From Streptomyces sp. NBC_00344 (GTDB taxonomy: Bacteria > Actinomycetota > Actinomycetes > Streptomycetales > Streptomycetaceae): a stretch of DNA of 64,000 nt. The notes under the pieces are model-generated. The model saw only the letters and a list, made by a program, of their open reading frames with translations. It was not told the origin of the DNA and did no database searches. Below are positions 1 through 8,785 of this stretch, piece by piece. Within the stretch, counting starts at the first letter, position 1. The number at the start of each line of letters is the position of its first letter. The stretch lies in assembly GCF_036088315.1 (NCBI RefSeq), contig NZ_CP107996.1, forward strand, positions 806,001 to 870,000, read 5' to 3'. The position numbers and the translations under genes are program-made.

Positions 1-1
1 T

Positions 2-1341
2 GCGGCCGCCGCGCTCGGCATAGCGGGCCCGGCCCAAGCGTCCACCGCTGCGGGAGCCTCCGCCGGACCGGCGGGCCCGGCTGTCGGGCACGCCGTCACC
101 GTGCGCCGCGGCGGGCCCGGCCGTACGGTCCTCTTCACCACCTCCCGCTCCGGGGAGACTCTGCTCGGCGTCGAATCCGCGGCACCCGGTGTCTCCTGGC
201 AGACCGTCGGCAGCGAGTCCGCGGTGGTGTCCCTCCGGGTCGACGGCCACGGCACCTGCGCGCGGGACATCACACCCTGCGTCTGGCCTTCGCCGCGGAC
301 CGCTCCCCGGCCGGTGCCGTATCCGCCCGGATCGGCGCGTTCTCGGTCTCCGTCGCCCACCACGGCGCGGACGACACGGTCCTGCGCAACGCCCCCGTCC
401 TCTACGGCCGCAACATTCCGGCACTCGGTACGGAGTTCCAGAGCGCCACCACCGATACGCCGCTGTTCATGTGGCACGAGTTCCTGCCGTCCACCACACC
501 CGGTCACCGGGTGCTTCAGTACTCGGTGATCTGGAGCAACGAGGACGGCGGCACGGACACCCCGGCCCTGATGTCCCGCTGGGGCCGCACCACCGACATC
601 GAGTGGGTGTACCGCACCGAGATCGACGCACACGGCCGGTCCGTCCCCGGTACCGGTGTCTACCAGGCCCCCGACCACCAGACCCTGCCGTTCGCAGGGT
701 CCTACGAGGGCGGGCGCCCGCTCCTCGAAACGTGCACGTCGAACAACAACATGTGCGACAGGGTCGACGACCCGATGCGGTTCTCGCTATCCCCCGAACA
801 GACCCTGCCCGCCGGTCAGCCGCGCGAGCACATGATGGACGTCAACGCATGGACGTACCCCGTGATGGCGCAGGAGATGATCCGCGAGGGAAAGATCGAG
901 TCCCCGGGCGACCCGTCCACCGTGGAGGTCGGGGACCAGCGCAACTACCTCTGCATCGCGGTCGCCCACTCGGCCGTCCCCGCCGCCGACACCGGCAGCG
1001 TAGGGCTCAGCATCGGCGTCCGGCTGCGCGGCGACGACACGCTCTACCGCTCGGACCACGGCGTCCCGACGTCCTCGGTCAACCGCGACGGCACAGCGGC
1101 CACCACCGTCGAGCTCCCGCCGGGCACGGCGGCGGGGGACATCGCGGAGATCACCGCGCTCCGCACCCCCGTCACCGAGACGGGCGCCGCACTCCACGTC
1201 ACGGCTGTCACCCGTGCCTTCCTCCTCGGCCGGGACTACCTGCCCCAGGCGTCCTTCGCCGGCTGGAACGGGGACATCACCCTGACACCTGCCGCCCCGA
1301 GCGCGGTGCTGTGGAAGCCCGTGGTGAAGCAGCAGGGGTGA
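2..1341 (+). pseudogene. Secreted protein gene, 5' end outside window, apparently frameshifted
   Basis: The gene begins before the window. Read in frame 2 from the left edge it gives the end of a signal peptide (ALGIAGPAQAS) and then a sensible beta-rich stretch up to SAVVSLRVDGH near position 245. From about position 270 the coding signal continues in frame 1 (AGHHTLRLAFAADRS onward) to the stop at 1339-1341, and frame 2 runs into a stop at 527-529 through Pro/Arg/Ser-rich nonsense. The simplest reading is one gene split by an out-of-frame indel between about 240 and 275. The combined product would be a secreted protein of about 440 residues with several Cys (CTSNNNMC). I do not recognise the family. 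Alternatives are a sequencing error or two separate genes; the second is unlikely because no start with a ribosome site is visible for the downstream part (first ATG at 469). Confidence 0.6.
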
Positions 1342-1356
1342 TCACGCATCCCTCTA

Positions 1357-1383
1357 TCGAAGCGCTTCGACATCGCGTAATTT
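1357..1383 (+). promoter_or_regulatory. LacI-type operator and probable promoter of the GH31 gene
   Basis: A perfect 14-bp palindrome, TCGAAGCGCTTCGA (1357-1370), is followed by a -10-like TAATTT at 1378-1383. The box covers the place where a -35 element would lie, so binding should block transcription. The same box occurs in front of the GH3 gene, the binding-protein gene and lacI. The central AGCGCT core and the symmetry are typical of LacI-family operators. Confidence 0.75.
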
Positions 1384-1513
1384 GTGTTGCGCACATCCAG
1401 GAGTTCCGGACCGGCGTTCCGGAGAGGAGCGGCTGCCGCCACCGGTGCGGCCCGCCTCTCCCGGGCCCGGCCTCCTGTGACCGATCCGCTTCTGCACCAC
1501 GCAAGGAACCTCT

Positions 1514-3775
1514 ATGAAGTTCACAGATGGCTTCTGGCTCATGCGCGAGGGCGTGCGCGCCTCGTACGCGACCGAAGTGCGAGATCTCCAGGTCGGTGCC
1601 GACCGGATCACCGCGTACGCCGCGGTCAAGCGCGTCGTGGATCGCGGCGACACGCTCAACTCCCCCCTGATCACCGTCGAGTGCTTCTCCCCCGCCGAGG
1701 GCGTGATCGGCGTACGCACCATCCACCATGCCGGGAAGACTCACCGCGGGCCGGAATTCGAGCTGGTCGGGGCCGACACCACGGCGGCCGCCCGCACCCG
1801 CCGCGAGGGCTCGGCCACCGAGCTGACCAGCGGCCCGCTGACCGTGCGGCTCGACACCGACGGGCCCTGGGGGCTGCGGTTCCTGGACGCGGACGGCCGC
1901 CGGCTCACCGGCGTCGAGTCCCGCGGTACCGCCTTCGCGACCGTCCCGGACGGCACGCACCACATGGCCGCGCAGCTCGCGCTGAGCGCCGGCGAGAACA
2001 TCTACGGCCTCGGCGAACGCTTCACCCCGTTCGTCAAGAACGGCCAGTCGGTGGACATCTGGCAGGCGGACGGCGGCACCAGCAGCGAACAGGCCTACAA
2101 GAACATCCCCTTCTACGTGTCATCACGGGGCTACGGAGTCTTCGTCAACCACCCGGGGAAGGTCTCCTTCGAGGTCGGCTCGGAGTCGGTCGGACAGGTG
2201 CAGTTCAGCGTCGAGGACCAGTCACTGGAGTACTACGTCGTCGCGGGTCCGACACCCAAGGACATTCTCCGCCGCTACACCGCGCTCACCGGCCGGCCCG
2301 CACTGCCGCCGGCCTGGTCGTTCGGGCTGTGGCTGACCACCTCCTTCTGCACTTCGTACGACGAGGCGACCGTCACCTCCTTCGTCGACGGCATGGAGGA
2401 ACGCGGAATCCCGCTCTCCGTCTTCCACTTCGACTGCTTCTGGATGCGCGAATACCAGTGGTCGGACTTCGCCTGGGACCCGGAGGTGTTCCCCGACCCC
2501 GAGGGCATGCTCGCCAGGCTCAAGGAACGCGGGCTGAGGATCAGCATGTGGATCAATCCGTACATCGCGCAGAAGTCGGCGCTGTTCGCGGAGGTGGCCG
2601 AGCGGGGTTATCTGGTCAAGCGGCCCAACGGCGACATCTGGCAGTGGGATCTGTGGCAGCCGGGCATGGCGCTGGTGGACTTCACCAACCCCGCGGCCCG
2701 CGAATGGTTCGCCGGGAAGCTGCGCGTCCTGCTGGACCAGGGGGTGGACTGCTTCAAGACGGACTTCGGGGAGCGCATCCCGACCGATGTGGTCTGGCAC
2801 GACGGTTCGGATCCGGAGCGGATGCACAACTACTACGCCCAGCTGTACAACCGCACGGTGTTCGACCTCCTGGAGAAGGAGCGCGGTGACGGTGAGGCGC
2901 TGGTGTTCGCGCGTTCGGCGACGGCGGGCGGTCAGCAGTTCCCCGTCCACTGGGGCGGCGACTGTTTCGCGTCCTTCAACGCGATGGCCGAGTCGCTGCG
3001 CGGCGGACTCTCGCTCTCGCTGTCCGGCTTCGGCTTCTGGAGCCACGACATCGGCGGATTCGAGGGAACACCCGACCCCGAGGTCTTCAAGCGCTGGCTG
3101 GCCTTCGGTCTGCTCTCGTCGCACAGCAGGCTGCACGGCAATGTCTCCTACCGCGTGCCGTGGGAGTTCGGGGAGGAAGCGGTCGACGTGGCACGGCAGT
3201 TCACGCTGCTCAAACACCGGCTGATGCCGTATCTGTACGGGGTGGCGGCCGAAGCGCACCGGACCGGTGTCCCGGTGATGCGTCCGATGCTGCTCGAATT
3301 CCCCGAAGACCCCAACACACGCCCGCTGGACCGCCAGTACATGCTCGGTCCCGACCTCCTGGTGGCGCCGGTCTTCACAGCGGACGGCGACGTGGAGTAC
3401 TACGTGCCCGAGGGGACCTGGACCCACCTGCTGACCGGCGAGAAGGTCACCGGTCCGGTGTGGCGCCACGAGACGCACGGCTTCGACAGCCTGCCGCTGT
3501 ACGTACGGCCCGGCACGGTGCTGCCGTGGAGCGGGGACGACCAGCGGCCGGACGGGGACTGGCTGACCGGACTGACACTGCGGGCCTTCGAACCCGCGGG
3601 AGTCACCGAGGTCACGGTTCCGGATCACTCGGGGGCGGTTGCTGTGCGGTTCCGCATCACACGGGAGGGGAGTGCCCTGCGGGCCGGCGCGGAGGGGACG
3701 GATCGTCCCTACCGGGTGGAGTGGGAGGGGGCCACCGCGGAGGGAACAGGCACGGTGACGGTGACAGCCGGGTAA
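1514..3775 (+). CDS. Alpha-xylosidase, GH31 (YicI type)
   Basis: Releases alpha-1,6-linked xylose from the non-reducing end of xyloglucan oligosaccharides in the cytoplasm; there is no signal peptide. The 753 residues match the length of E. coli YicI (772), and the N-terminus (MKFTDGFWLMREGVRASYATEV) is of that type. The nucleophile is D417 in KTDFGERIP and the acid/base is D483 in HWGGDCFASF, followed by the family stretch SLSGFGFWSHDIGGFEG. The ATG is preceded by AAGGA at a normal distance. It is a single gene behind its own operator and faces the GH3 gene across a shared terminator. Its assignment to xyloglucan rather than another alpha-xyloside follows from the neighbours and is an inference. 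Confidence 0.93.
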   Translation: MKFTDGFWLMREGVRASYATEVRDLQVGADRITAYAAVKRVVDRGDTLNSPLITVECFSPAEGVIGVRTIHHAGKTHRGPEFELVGADTTAAARTRREGSATELTSGPLTVRLDTDGPWGLRFLDADGRRLTGVESRGTAFATVPDGTHHMAAQLALSAGENIYGLGERFTPFVKNGQSVDIWQADGGTSSEQAYKNIPFYVSSRGYGVFVNHPGKVSFEVGSESVGQVQFSVEDQSLEYYVVAGPTPKDILRRYTALTGRPALPPAWSFGLWLTTSFCTSYDEATVTSFVDGMEERGIPLSVFHFDCFWMREYQWSDFAWDPEVFPDPEGMLARLKERGLRISMWINPYIAQKSALFAEVAERGYLVKRPNGDIWQWDLWQPGMALVDFTNPAAREWFAGKLRVLLDQGVDCFKTDFGERIPTDVVWHDGSDPERMHNYYAQLYNRTVFDLLEKERGDGEALVFARSATAGGQQFPVHWGGDCFASFNAMAESLRGGLSLSLSGFGFWSHDIGGFEGTPDPEVFKRWLAFGLLSSHSRLHGNVSYRVPWEFGEEAVDVARQFTLLKHRLMPYLYGVAAEAHRTGVPVMRPMLLEFPEDPNTRPLDRQYMLGPDLLVAPVFTADGDVEYYVPEGTWTHLLTGEKVTGPVWRHETHGFDSLPLYVRPGTVLPWSGDDQRPDGDWLTGLTLRAFEPAGVTEVTVPDHSGAVAVRFRITREGSALRAGAEGTDRPYRVEWEGATAEGTGTVTVTAG

Positions 3776-3804
3776 CCGCCGGGGCCGGCTGAGGGCCAGG
3801 GCAG

Positions 3805-3854
3805 GCGGAGAGGCCAGGCACCGGGACGGGACGTCCTGTGCCGGGCCTCTCCGC
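3805..3854. terminator. Bidirectional hairpin terminator between GH31 and GH3
   Basis: A long inverted repeat has arms at 3805-3821 and 3838-3854. The 17-bp stem has one mismatch (11 bp GCGGAGAGGCC plus 5 bp GGCAC) and the loop is 16 nt. It lies between two convergent stop codons, so it probably ends both transcripts. There is no U-tract, as usual for high-G+C actinobacteria. Confidence 0.8.
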
Positions 3855-3867
3855 TCTCTCCCGGCTC

Positions 3868-6693
3868 TCAGCCGGAGAAATCGAAACGCGCACACCTCAC
3901 GGGCCCGCGCAGCCTCACACGTACATCGTGCACACCGGACGCCTCGAACTCCGCTGCCGCAGTCATGTACGCGTAGACGCCGCCCGTCGTGACGGGGAAC
4001 GTCACCGTGCTGCCCGGCAGCGTGAGCTCGACGGCACCCCGCCCGGACGCCTCGACGGTGACGCCCGTTGCCCGGGTTCCGAAGTCGCACCGCCGGAAGA
4101 CGAGTTCGCCCTCGGCCCCGTGCACCGGTGTCACCGCGTCGCCGGCTGCCCTGGCGCGGTCCACGATCTCCGTGGCGTGCTGTTCGTCGTAGTCGGCCGC
4201 CGCCAGCCCGTGGGCCAGCACGTCCCGCGGTCCGGCCGGGTCTCCGGCCAGGGTCAGGGCAGCCGTGGAACGGATGTCGGCGCTCGATGCACCGGCCATG
4301 AGTTCGTACGTCCCCGGTTCGACCGTCCAGTGTCCGTGCGCCACATCCCAGTGGCCGAGCAGGGAGACCGGGAACTCGAACGCGAGCCGCTCCGAGGCGC
4401 CCGGCGCGAGCCGGACCCTGCGGTGGGCGACGAGCTCCCGGGCAGGGCGTACCACGGAGGGCCGCACGGCGCGGGCGTAGAGCTGTGCCACCTCGTCGGA
4501 CGGCACGGAGCCCGTGTTGGTGACGGTGAACTCGGCTCGCACCATGTCGCTTTCGCACCTGGCGCGCACAGGCGAATAGGCGAAGGACGTGTAGGAGAGC
4601 CCGTGCCCGAACGCGTAGAGCGGCGTGCCCCGGTAGTACAGGTAGGTCTGGCGCGAGCCGATGATGTCGTAGTCCAGCAGGTCAGGCAGCTCCGCGTCCG
4701 ACGCGTACCAGGTCTGCGGCAGCCGCCCGGCCGGGGAGACGTCGCCTGACAGCAGCCGTGCCAGCGCCGTGCCCGCCGCCTGACCGCCGTGTGCGGTCCA
4801 CAGCAGAGCGGGCAGTCGGGCGTCCGCGTCCGGCACCGCGTAGGGATAGGACGAGCAGAGCACCAGCACGGTGCGCGGATTCGCCGCGTGAGCGGTACGC
4901 CAGAGGCGGTCCTGCTGTGGCGGGAGGGCCAGCGTGGTGCGGTCCTCGGTCTCCCGGCCGTTGATGTGCGGGTCGTTCCCCGCGACCACGATCACCACGT
5001 CCGCGTCCGCCGCTGCCCGTGCCACCGCATCGGTACCGCTCTCGACCGTCTCGATGCCGAAAACATCGCCGTCGTCGGCAACCCTTGCCGCCCCGGTGGC
5101 GACAGAGACGTAACGCCCGGTCCCGGTGTGCTTGAGGAGGTGGCCGCCGCCATGCTCCTCCAGCGTGAACGTCTCCTGCACGATCCAGCCCCCGGGCTGA
5201 TCGGCGGAGGCCCGGACGAATCCGTCGTCCGCCACCGAGAGACAGCGTCCGTCGGCAGCCCGCAAGGTGAGCACACCACCGCCCCAGTCGACGAGCGCCA
5301 GCTCGGAAGGCCGGTCACCGCAGGTCAGCGGAGGCAGATCGGTTCGGCCCGCGAGCAGCGCCGGATCGAGCGCGCCCTCATCGGCTCCGGACACCTCGTT
5401 CGCGGTGTCGCAGGCGGGTACCTGGAGCCAGCCGGCCGCGGTCCTCAGCCGGACCCGGTCGGCGCCGTCGGCGTGGATCACCACGTCGGCACCGAAGCGG
5501 GCCCGCAGCCCCTCCACGGGTGTGGAGCGGTGGATGAGTGCGCCGCTGTACCAGTCGAGTTTGCACTCGTCGGCGAGGAGGCCGACCACCGCGATCCGCT
5601 GTCCGCCGGCGAGTGGCAGCAGGCCGTCGTTCTTCAGCAGTACGGCGCACTGCTCCGCGGCCTCGAGGGCGAGCGCACGGTGCGCGGGGGTGTCGAAGCC
5701 CTGGTCCGGGCCGGTTCCGGCATAGGGGTCGGATTCGGGGTCGAACTCCCCCAGCGCGAAGCGCATGGCGAGTTGTCTGCGCACGGCGGTGTCGATGTCG
5801 GACTCGGTGATCAGTCCCTGATCGAGGGCGCCGCGGAGCCGGCCGGTGATGACCGAGGAGTCGGTGCCGTGGTCGGTGAAGCTGTCCACCCCGGCCTTGA
5901 GAGCGGCGGCCGTGGCTTCCTCATGGGTGTCGAAGTAGTGCTCGGAGTCGACGAGGTTCGACGGCGCGCCCGCATCGGAGCAGACCACGAGATGCCGGTC
6001 GGTCCAGGAGCGCAGCTGCTCGCGGATGTAGGGGGACACATGGTTGGGCCGCCCGTTGACGAGGTTGTACGCCGGCATGACACCGGCCACCGAGCCGGCC
6101 AGTACCGCATCGCGGAACGCCCTGAGGTCGTACTCGTGGAGCACCCGCGGGCGCACCGATGCCGATGCGGTGTCCCGGTCGGTCTCGTTGTTGTGCGCGA
6201 GCCAGTGCTTGAGTACGGGCGCTGTGCGCCAGTACAGAGGATGGTCGCCGCGCAGCCCCCGGGTGTAGGCGACGGCGACCGCCGATGTGAGGGACGGGTC
6301 CTCGGAGTACCCCTCCTCACCCCTCCCCCAGAGCGGGTTGCGCAACAGATTCACTGTCGGCGCCCATACATTGAGCCCGACCCGCTCGTCCCGGGCGCGC
6401 ATGGCACGAACCTCGGTGCCCACCGCCTCGCCCACCCGGCGCACCAGGTCCTCGTTCCAGCTCGCACCGAGCCCCACGGCCTGCGGGAAGACCGTGGCCG
6501 GCCCCATCCAGGCCACCCCGTGCAGGGCCTCCTGCCCGGTACGGAAGGCGCGCACGCCGAGTCGCTCGACGGGGGGCGTGAACTGATGCAGCATCGCGAT
6601 CCGCTCATCGAGTGTGAACCGCGCGAGCAGATCGTCGATGCGCTTGCTGTGCGGGAACTGCGGGTCACGGAAGGGCGGCTGGTGCTCGGTCAC
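3868..6693 (-). CDS. Beta-glucosidase, GH3, with inserted beta-trefoil-like domain
   Basis: Probably removes beta-linked glucose from de-xylosylated cello-oligosaccharides inside the cell; no signal peptide is seen. I chose the GTG at 6693 because GGGGAA precedes it at a normal distance and because a longer frame would run through the operator at 6730-6743. The 941 residues are laid out as follows: GH3 N-terminal barrel (about 15-330) with nucleophile D240 in VVCSDAGA; GH3 C-terminal domain (about 350-660) with acid/base region GRETEDRTTLALP; fibronectin-III-like domain (about 715-815); and a C-terminal beta domain resembling CBM6. Within the C-terminal domain there is an insert (about 465-550, GGVLTLRAADGRCLSVADD...GTGRYVSVA) of fascin/beta-trefoil type, where many GH3 enzymes carry a PA14 insert. 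The substrate is inferred from context. Confidence 0.88.
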   Translation of the reverse strand: MTEHQPPFRDPQFPHSKRIDDLLARFTLDERIAMLHQFTPPVERLGVRAFRTGQEALHGVAWMGPATVFPQAVGLGASWNEDLVRRVGEAVGTEVRAMRARDERVGLNVWAPTVNLLRNPLWGRGEEGYSEDPSLTSAVAVAYTRGLRGDHPLYWRTAPVLKHWLAHNNETDRDTASASVRPRVLHEYDLRAFRDAVLAGSVAGVMPAYNLVNGRPNHVSPYIREQLRSWTDRHLVVCSDAGAPSNLVDSEHYFDTHEEATAAALKAGVDSFTDHGTDSSVITGRLRGALDQGLITESDIDTAVRRQLAMRFALGEFDPESDPYAGTGPDQGFDTPAHRALALEAAEQCAVLLKNDGLLPLAGGQRIAVVGLLADECKLDWYSGALIHRSTPVEGLRARFGADVVIHADGADRVRLRTAAGWLQVPACDTANEVSGADEGALDPALLAGRTDLPPLTCGDRPSELALVDWGGGVLTLRAADGRCLSVADDGFVRASADQPGGWIVQETFTLEEHGGGHLLKHTGTGRYVSVATGAARVADDGDVFGIETVESGTDAVARAAADADVVIVVAGNDPHINGRETEDRTTLALPPQQDRLWRTAHAANPRTVLVLCSSYPYAVPDADARLPALLWTAHGGQAAGTALARLLSGDVSPAGRLPQTWYASDAELPDLLDYDIIGSRQTYLYYRGTPLYAFGHGLSYTSFAYSPVRARCESDMVRAEFTVTNTGSVPSDEVAQLYARAVRPSVVRPARELVAHRRVRLAPGASERLAFEFPVSLLGHWDVAHGHWTVEPGTYELMAGASSADIRSTAALTLAGDPAGPRDVLAHGLAAADYDEQHATEIVDRARAAGDAVTPVHGAEGELVFRRCDFGTRATGVTVEASGRGAVELTLPGSTVTFPVTTGGVYAYMTAAAEFEASGVHDVRVRLRGPVRCARFDFSG

Positions 6694-6729
6694 GTGCGAT
6701 TCCCCTTGGAAAGGTGGGAGGTTGAGCCT

Positions 6730-6772
6730 TCGAAGCGCTTCGATGCTGGGCGGCGACACGGCCGGGTGTCAA
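6730..6772 (-). promoter_or_regulatory. GH3 promoter with LacI-type operator
   Basis: On the minus strand TTGACA (6772-6767) is followed after 18 bp by CAGCAT (6748-6743), a good sigma70-type promoter. The operator TCGAAGCGCTTCGA (6743-6730) begins at the last base of the -10 box and covers the transcription start. The start codon at 6693 lies about 37 bases further on. Confidence 0.72.
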
Positions 6773-6860
6773 GACACCCGGGGGGCACAACTGGTGCCCC
6801 ATGCACAGCCCTGCGCCGAAACACGCCCGGAATACCTCCGAGCTTTCTTGAAAACAACTC

Positions 6861-6913
6861 TTGTGCGTCCGGACCCCTTCACTTAATGTCACAGCAACAT
6901 CGAAGCGCTTCGA
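6861..6913 (+). promoter_or_regulatory. Importer-operon promoter with LacI-type operator
   Basis: TTGTGC (6861-6866) and TAATGT (6884-6889) are separated by 17 bp. The operator TCGAAGCGCTTCGA (6900-6913) lies just downstream, where it would block initiation. The arrangement mirrors the divergent GH3 promoter, and the two box centres are 170 bp apart. The remaining sequence up to the binding-protein ATG is a 160-base leader with no further feature that I can see. Confidence 0.72.
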
Positions 6914-7075
6914 CAAAGCTGCGCCACGAAGCGGCGCCTCTGCGGGCACCCCCGCCGCCCTCGCCGTCCGCCTCGTAACCGTCTGCCACACCCGGACACA
7001 CCCGCCTCAGACACACGAGCCGAACGACCCGCCCCCGCCGCGTGTCGTCCCGGTGCGCCACGAAGGGTTCACGCA

Positions 7076-8734
7076 ATGACGCAGAATTCCTCCTCCGCCC
7101 CGAGCCGGAGAAGCTTCCTCGCTTCCACAGCGGTCGCCGCGGCCGCCGCGGCCGGTGGGATGCCCTTGCTCGCTGCCTGCGGCGGCAGCGCGAGCAAGGA
7201 CAAGGAGGGGGCCACATCGGGCAAGGCACTGAAGAAGCTCGAACCGGACTACGTCGCGAACAACCCCGCCACCCCGGACATCCCGGCCGTCAACGGCTCA
7301 AGCCCCGGCTACACCAAGTTGCCCGCCCCGCTGGCCACTTCGGTCGAGTCGGTCCCCGGCAAGGGCTCCGCGTTCCGGCTCATGACCCCGCTGTGGGGCA
7401 CCGTGCCGAAGAAGAACAACGCGTACTACCGGGCGGTGAACAAGGCCGTCGGTGCGACGCTGAACTTCGACCCGCAGGACGGAAACTCCTACCAGGACAA
7501 GATCGGTGCGGTCCTGGCGGGCAGCGACATACCGGATGTTGTCACCATCCCCGGCTGGAACATGCAGGGGCAGATCCGCAACGCGATCGTCTCCCGGTTC
7601 GCCGACCTCGGCCCCTACCTCGCGGGTGACGCCGTCAAGAAGTACCCGAACCTGGCGAACATCCCCACCGGCGCCTGGGAGTACTCGGTCTTCGGGGGCA
7701 AGCTGCGCGGGCTGCCCATGCCGACGCCGATCATCGGCAACGCCATCTTCTGCCGCAAGGATCTGATCGGCTCCACCGCGCTTCCCGCCAGCGCGGACGA
7801 GCTGTACGCCTTCGGCAAGGAGTACACCGACGCCAGGAAGAAGGTCTGGGCGTTCGACGATCTCTGGACATGTATCCAGAAGATGTTCGGTGTGCTCCCC
7901 GACTCCCCGCACTACTGGCAGCTCAAGGACGGCAAACTCGTCCACAAGATCGAGACGGCCGAGTACCGCGAAGCCCTCGCCTTCGGACGGAAACTGCACG
8001 ACGCCGGACTGGTCCACCCGGACGCCGAGGCCAACAAGGACGCCGACGCCAAGATCCGGTTCACCAGCGGCCACGTCGTGATGTACAACGACGGCACCGG
8101 CGGCTGGAAGACCATGGTCACCGAGCAGGCAGCGGCCAACCCGAAGTTCGAGATGCAGGCCCTGGACTTCTTCAGCCCCGACGGTGGCAGCCCCGTTCTG
8201 TGGCAGGACGACCCGGCCGGGATCTTCACCTTCATCAACAAGAGACTGCCCAGGGCGAAGATCGAGGAAATCCTGGCGATCGCCGACTACGCGGCAGCGC
8301 CGTTCGGCACCCGGGAGTTCATGCTCACCAACTTCGGCGTCGAGGGCACCCACTACACGATCAAGGACGGCACCCCGACGTACACCAAGCAGGGTGTCCA
8401 GGAGGCCCAGCCCGCCACCTTCCTCTACCTCGTCTCCCCGCCGCCCGCCATCGCCTACCCCGACCAGCCCCAGCTGGCCAAGGACGCGGCAGGCTGGATG
8501 GCCCGTCAGGCCCCCCATGTGAAGAAGCCGCTCTTCTTCGGCATGCAGATCGTCGAGCCCCAGCGCTACGCCTCGCTCTACACACCGTTCGACGACCTGC
8601 GCAAGGACATCACCCGTGGCCGCAAGAAGGTCAGCGACCTCGAGGAGGCGGTGAACACCTGGAAGAAGAGCGGCGGGGACCGGCTGCGCGCCTGGTACCA
8701 GGACATTCTCGAGAAGAACGGCTCCGGCAGCTGA
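7076..8734 (+). CDS. Oligosaccharide ABC transporter binding lipoprotein (LplA/YtcQ type)
   Basis: Captures sugar oligomers at the cell surface and delivers them to the two permeases encoded next. The N-terminus has a twin-arginine motif (SRRSFLAS), a hydrophobic segment and a lipobox LLAAC with lipidated C35, so it should be exported by Tat and anchored as a lipoprotein. At 552 residues it belongs to the large CUT1-type binding proteins paired with LplB/YtcP permeases, a class often used for branched plant oligosaccharides. GAAGGG precedes the ATG. First gene of the long operon, directly under the operator-controlled promoter. Xyloglucan oligosaccharides are the likely ligand because of the neighbouring enzymes; the sequence alone does not show this. 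Confidence 0.9.
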   Translation: MTQNSSSAPSRRSFLASTAVAAAAAAGGMPLLAACGGSASKDKEGATSGKALKKLEPDYVANNPATPDIPAVNGSSPGYTKLPAPLATSVESVPGKGSAFRLMTPLWGTVPKKNNAYYRAVNKAVGATLNFDPQDGNSYQDKIGAVLAGSDIPDVVTIPGWNMQGQIRNAIVSRFADLGPYLAGDAVKKYPNLANIPTGAWEYSVFGGKLRGLPMPTPIIGNAIFCRKDLIGSTALPASADELYAFGKEYTDARKKVWAFDDLWTCIQKMFGVLPDSPHYWQLKDGKLVHKIETAEYREALAFGRKLHDAGLVHPDAEANKDADAKIRFTSGHVVMYNDGTGGWKTMVTEQAAANPKFEMQALDFFSPDGGSPVLWQDDPAGIFTFINKRLPRAKIEEILAIADYAAAPFGTREFMLTNFGVEGTHYTIKDGTPTYTKQGVQEAQPATFLYLVSPPPAIAYPDQPQLAKDAAGWMARQAPHVKKPLFFGMQIVEPQRYASLYTPFDDLRKDITRGRKKVSDLEEAVNTWKKSGGDRLRAWYQDILEKNGSGS

Positions 8735-8785
8735 CCGCACAACAGGGACGGGCCGCCGGTCGCTGACGGGCCGGCCGGCGAGGGG

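Noticed and set aside
2222..4558. Very long open antisense frames opposite real genes (also 4789-6978, 7298-9895 and 13150-15093)
   Set aside because: They mirror the codon structure of the opposite genes, are Arg/Gly/Val/His-rich, lack ribosome sites and cross gene boundaries and terminators. Typical antisense openness at 70% G+C.
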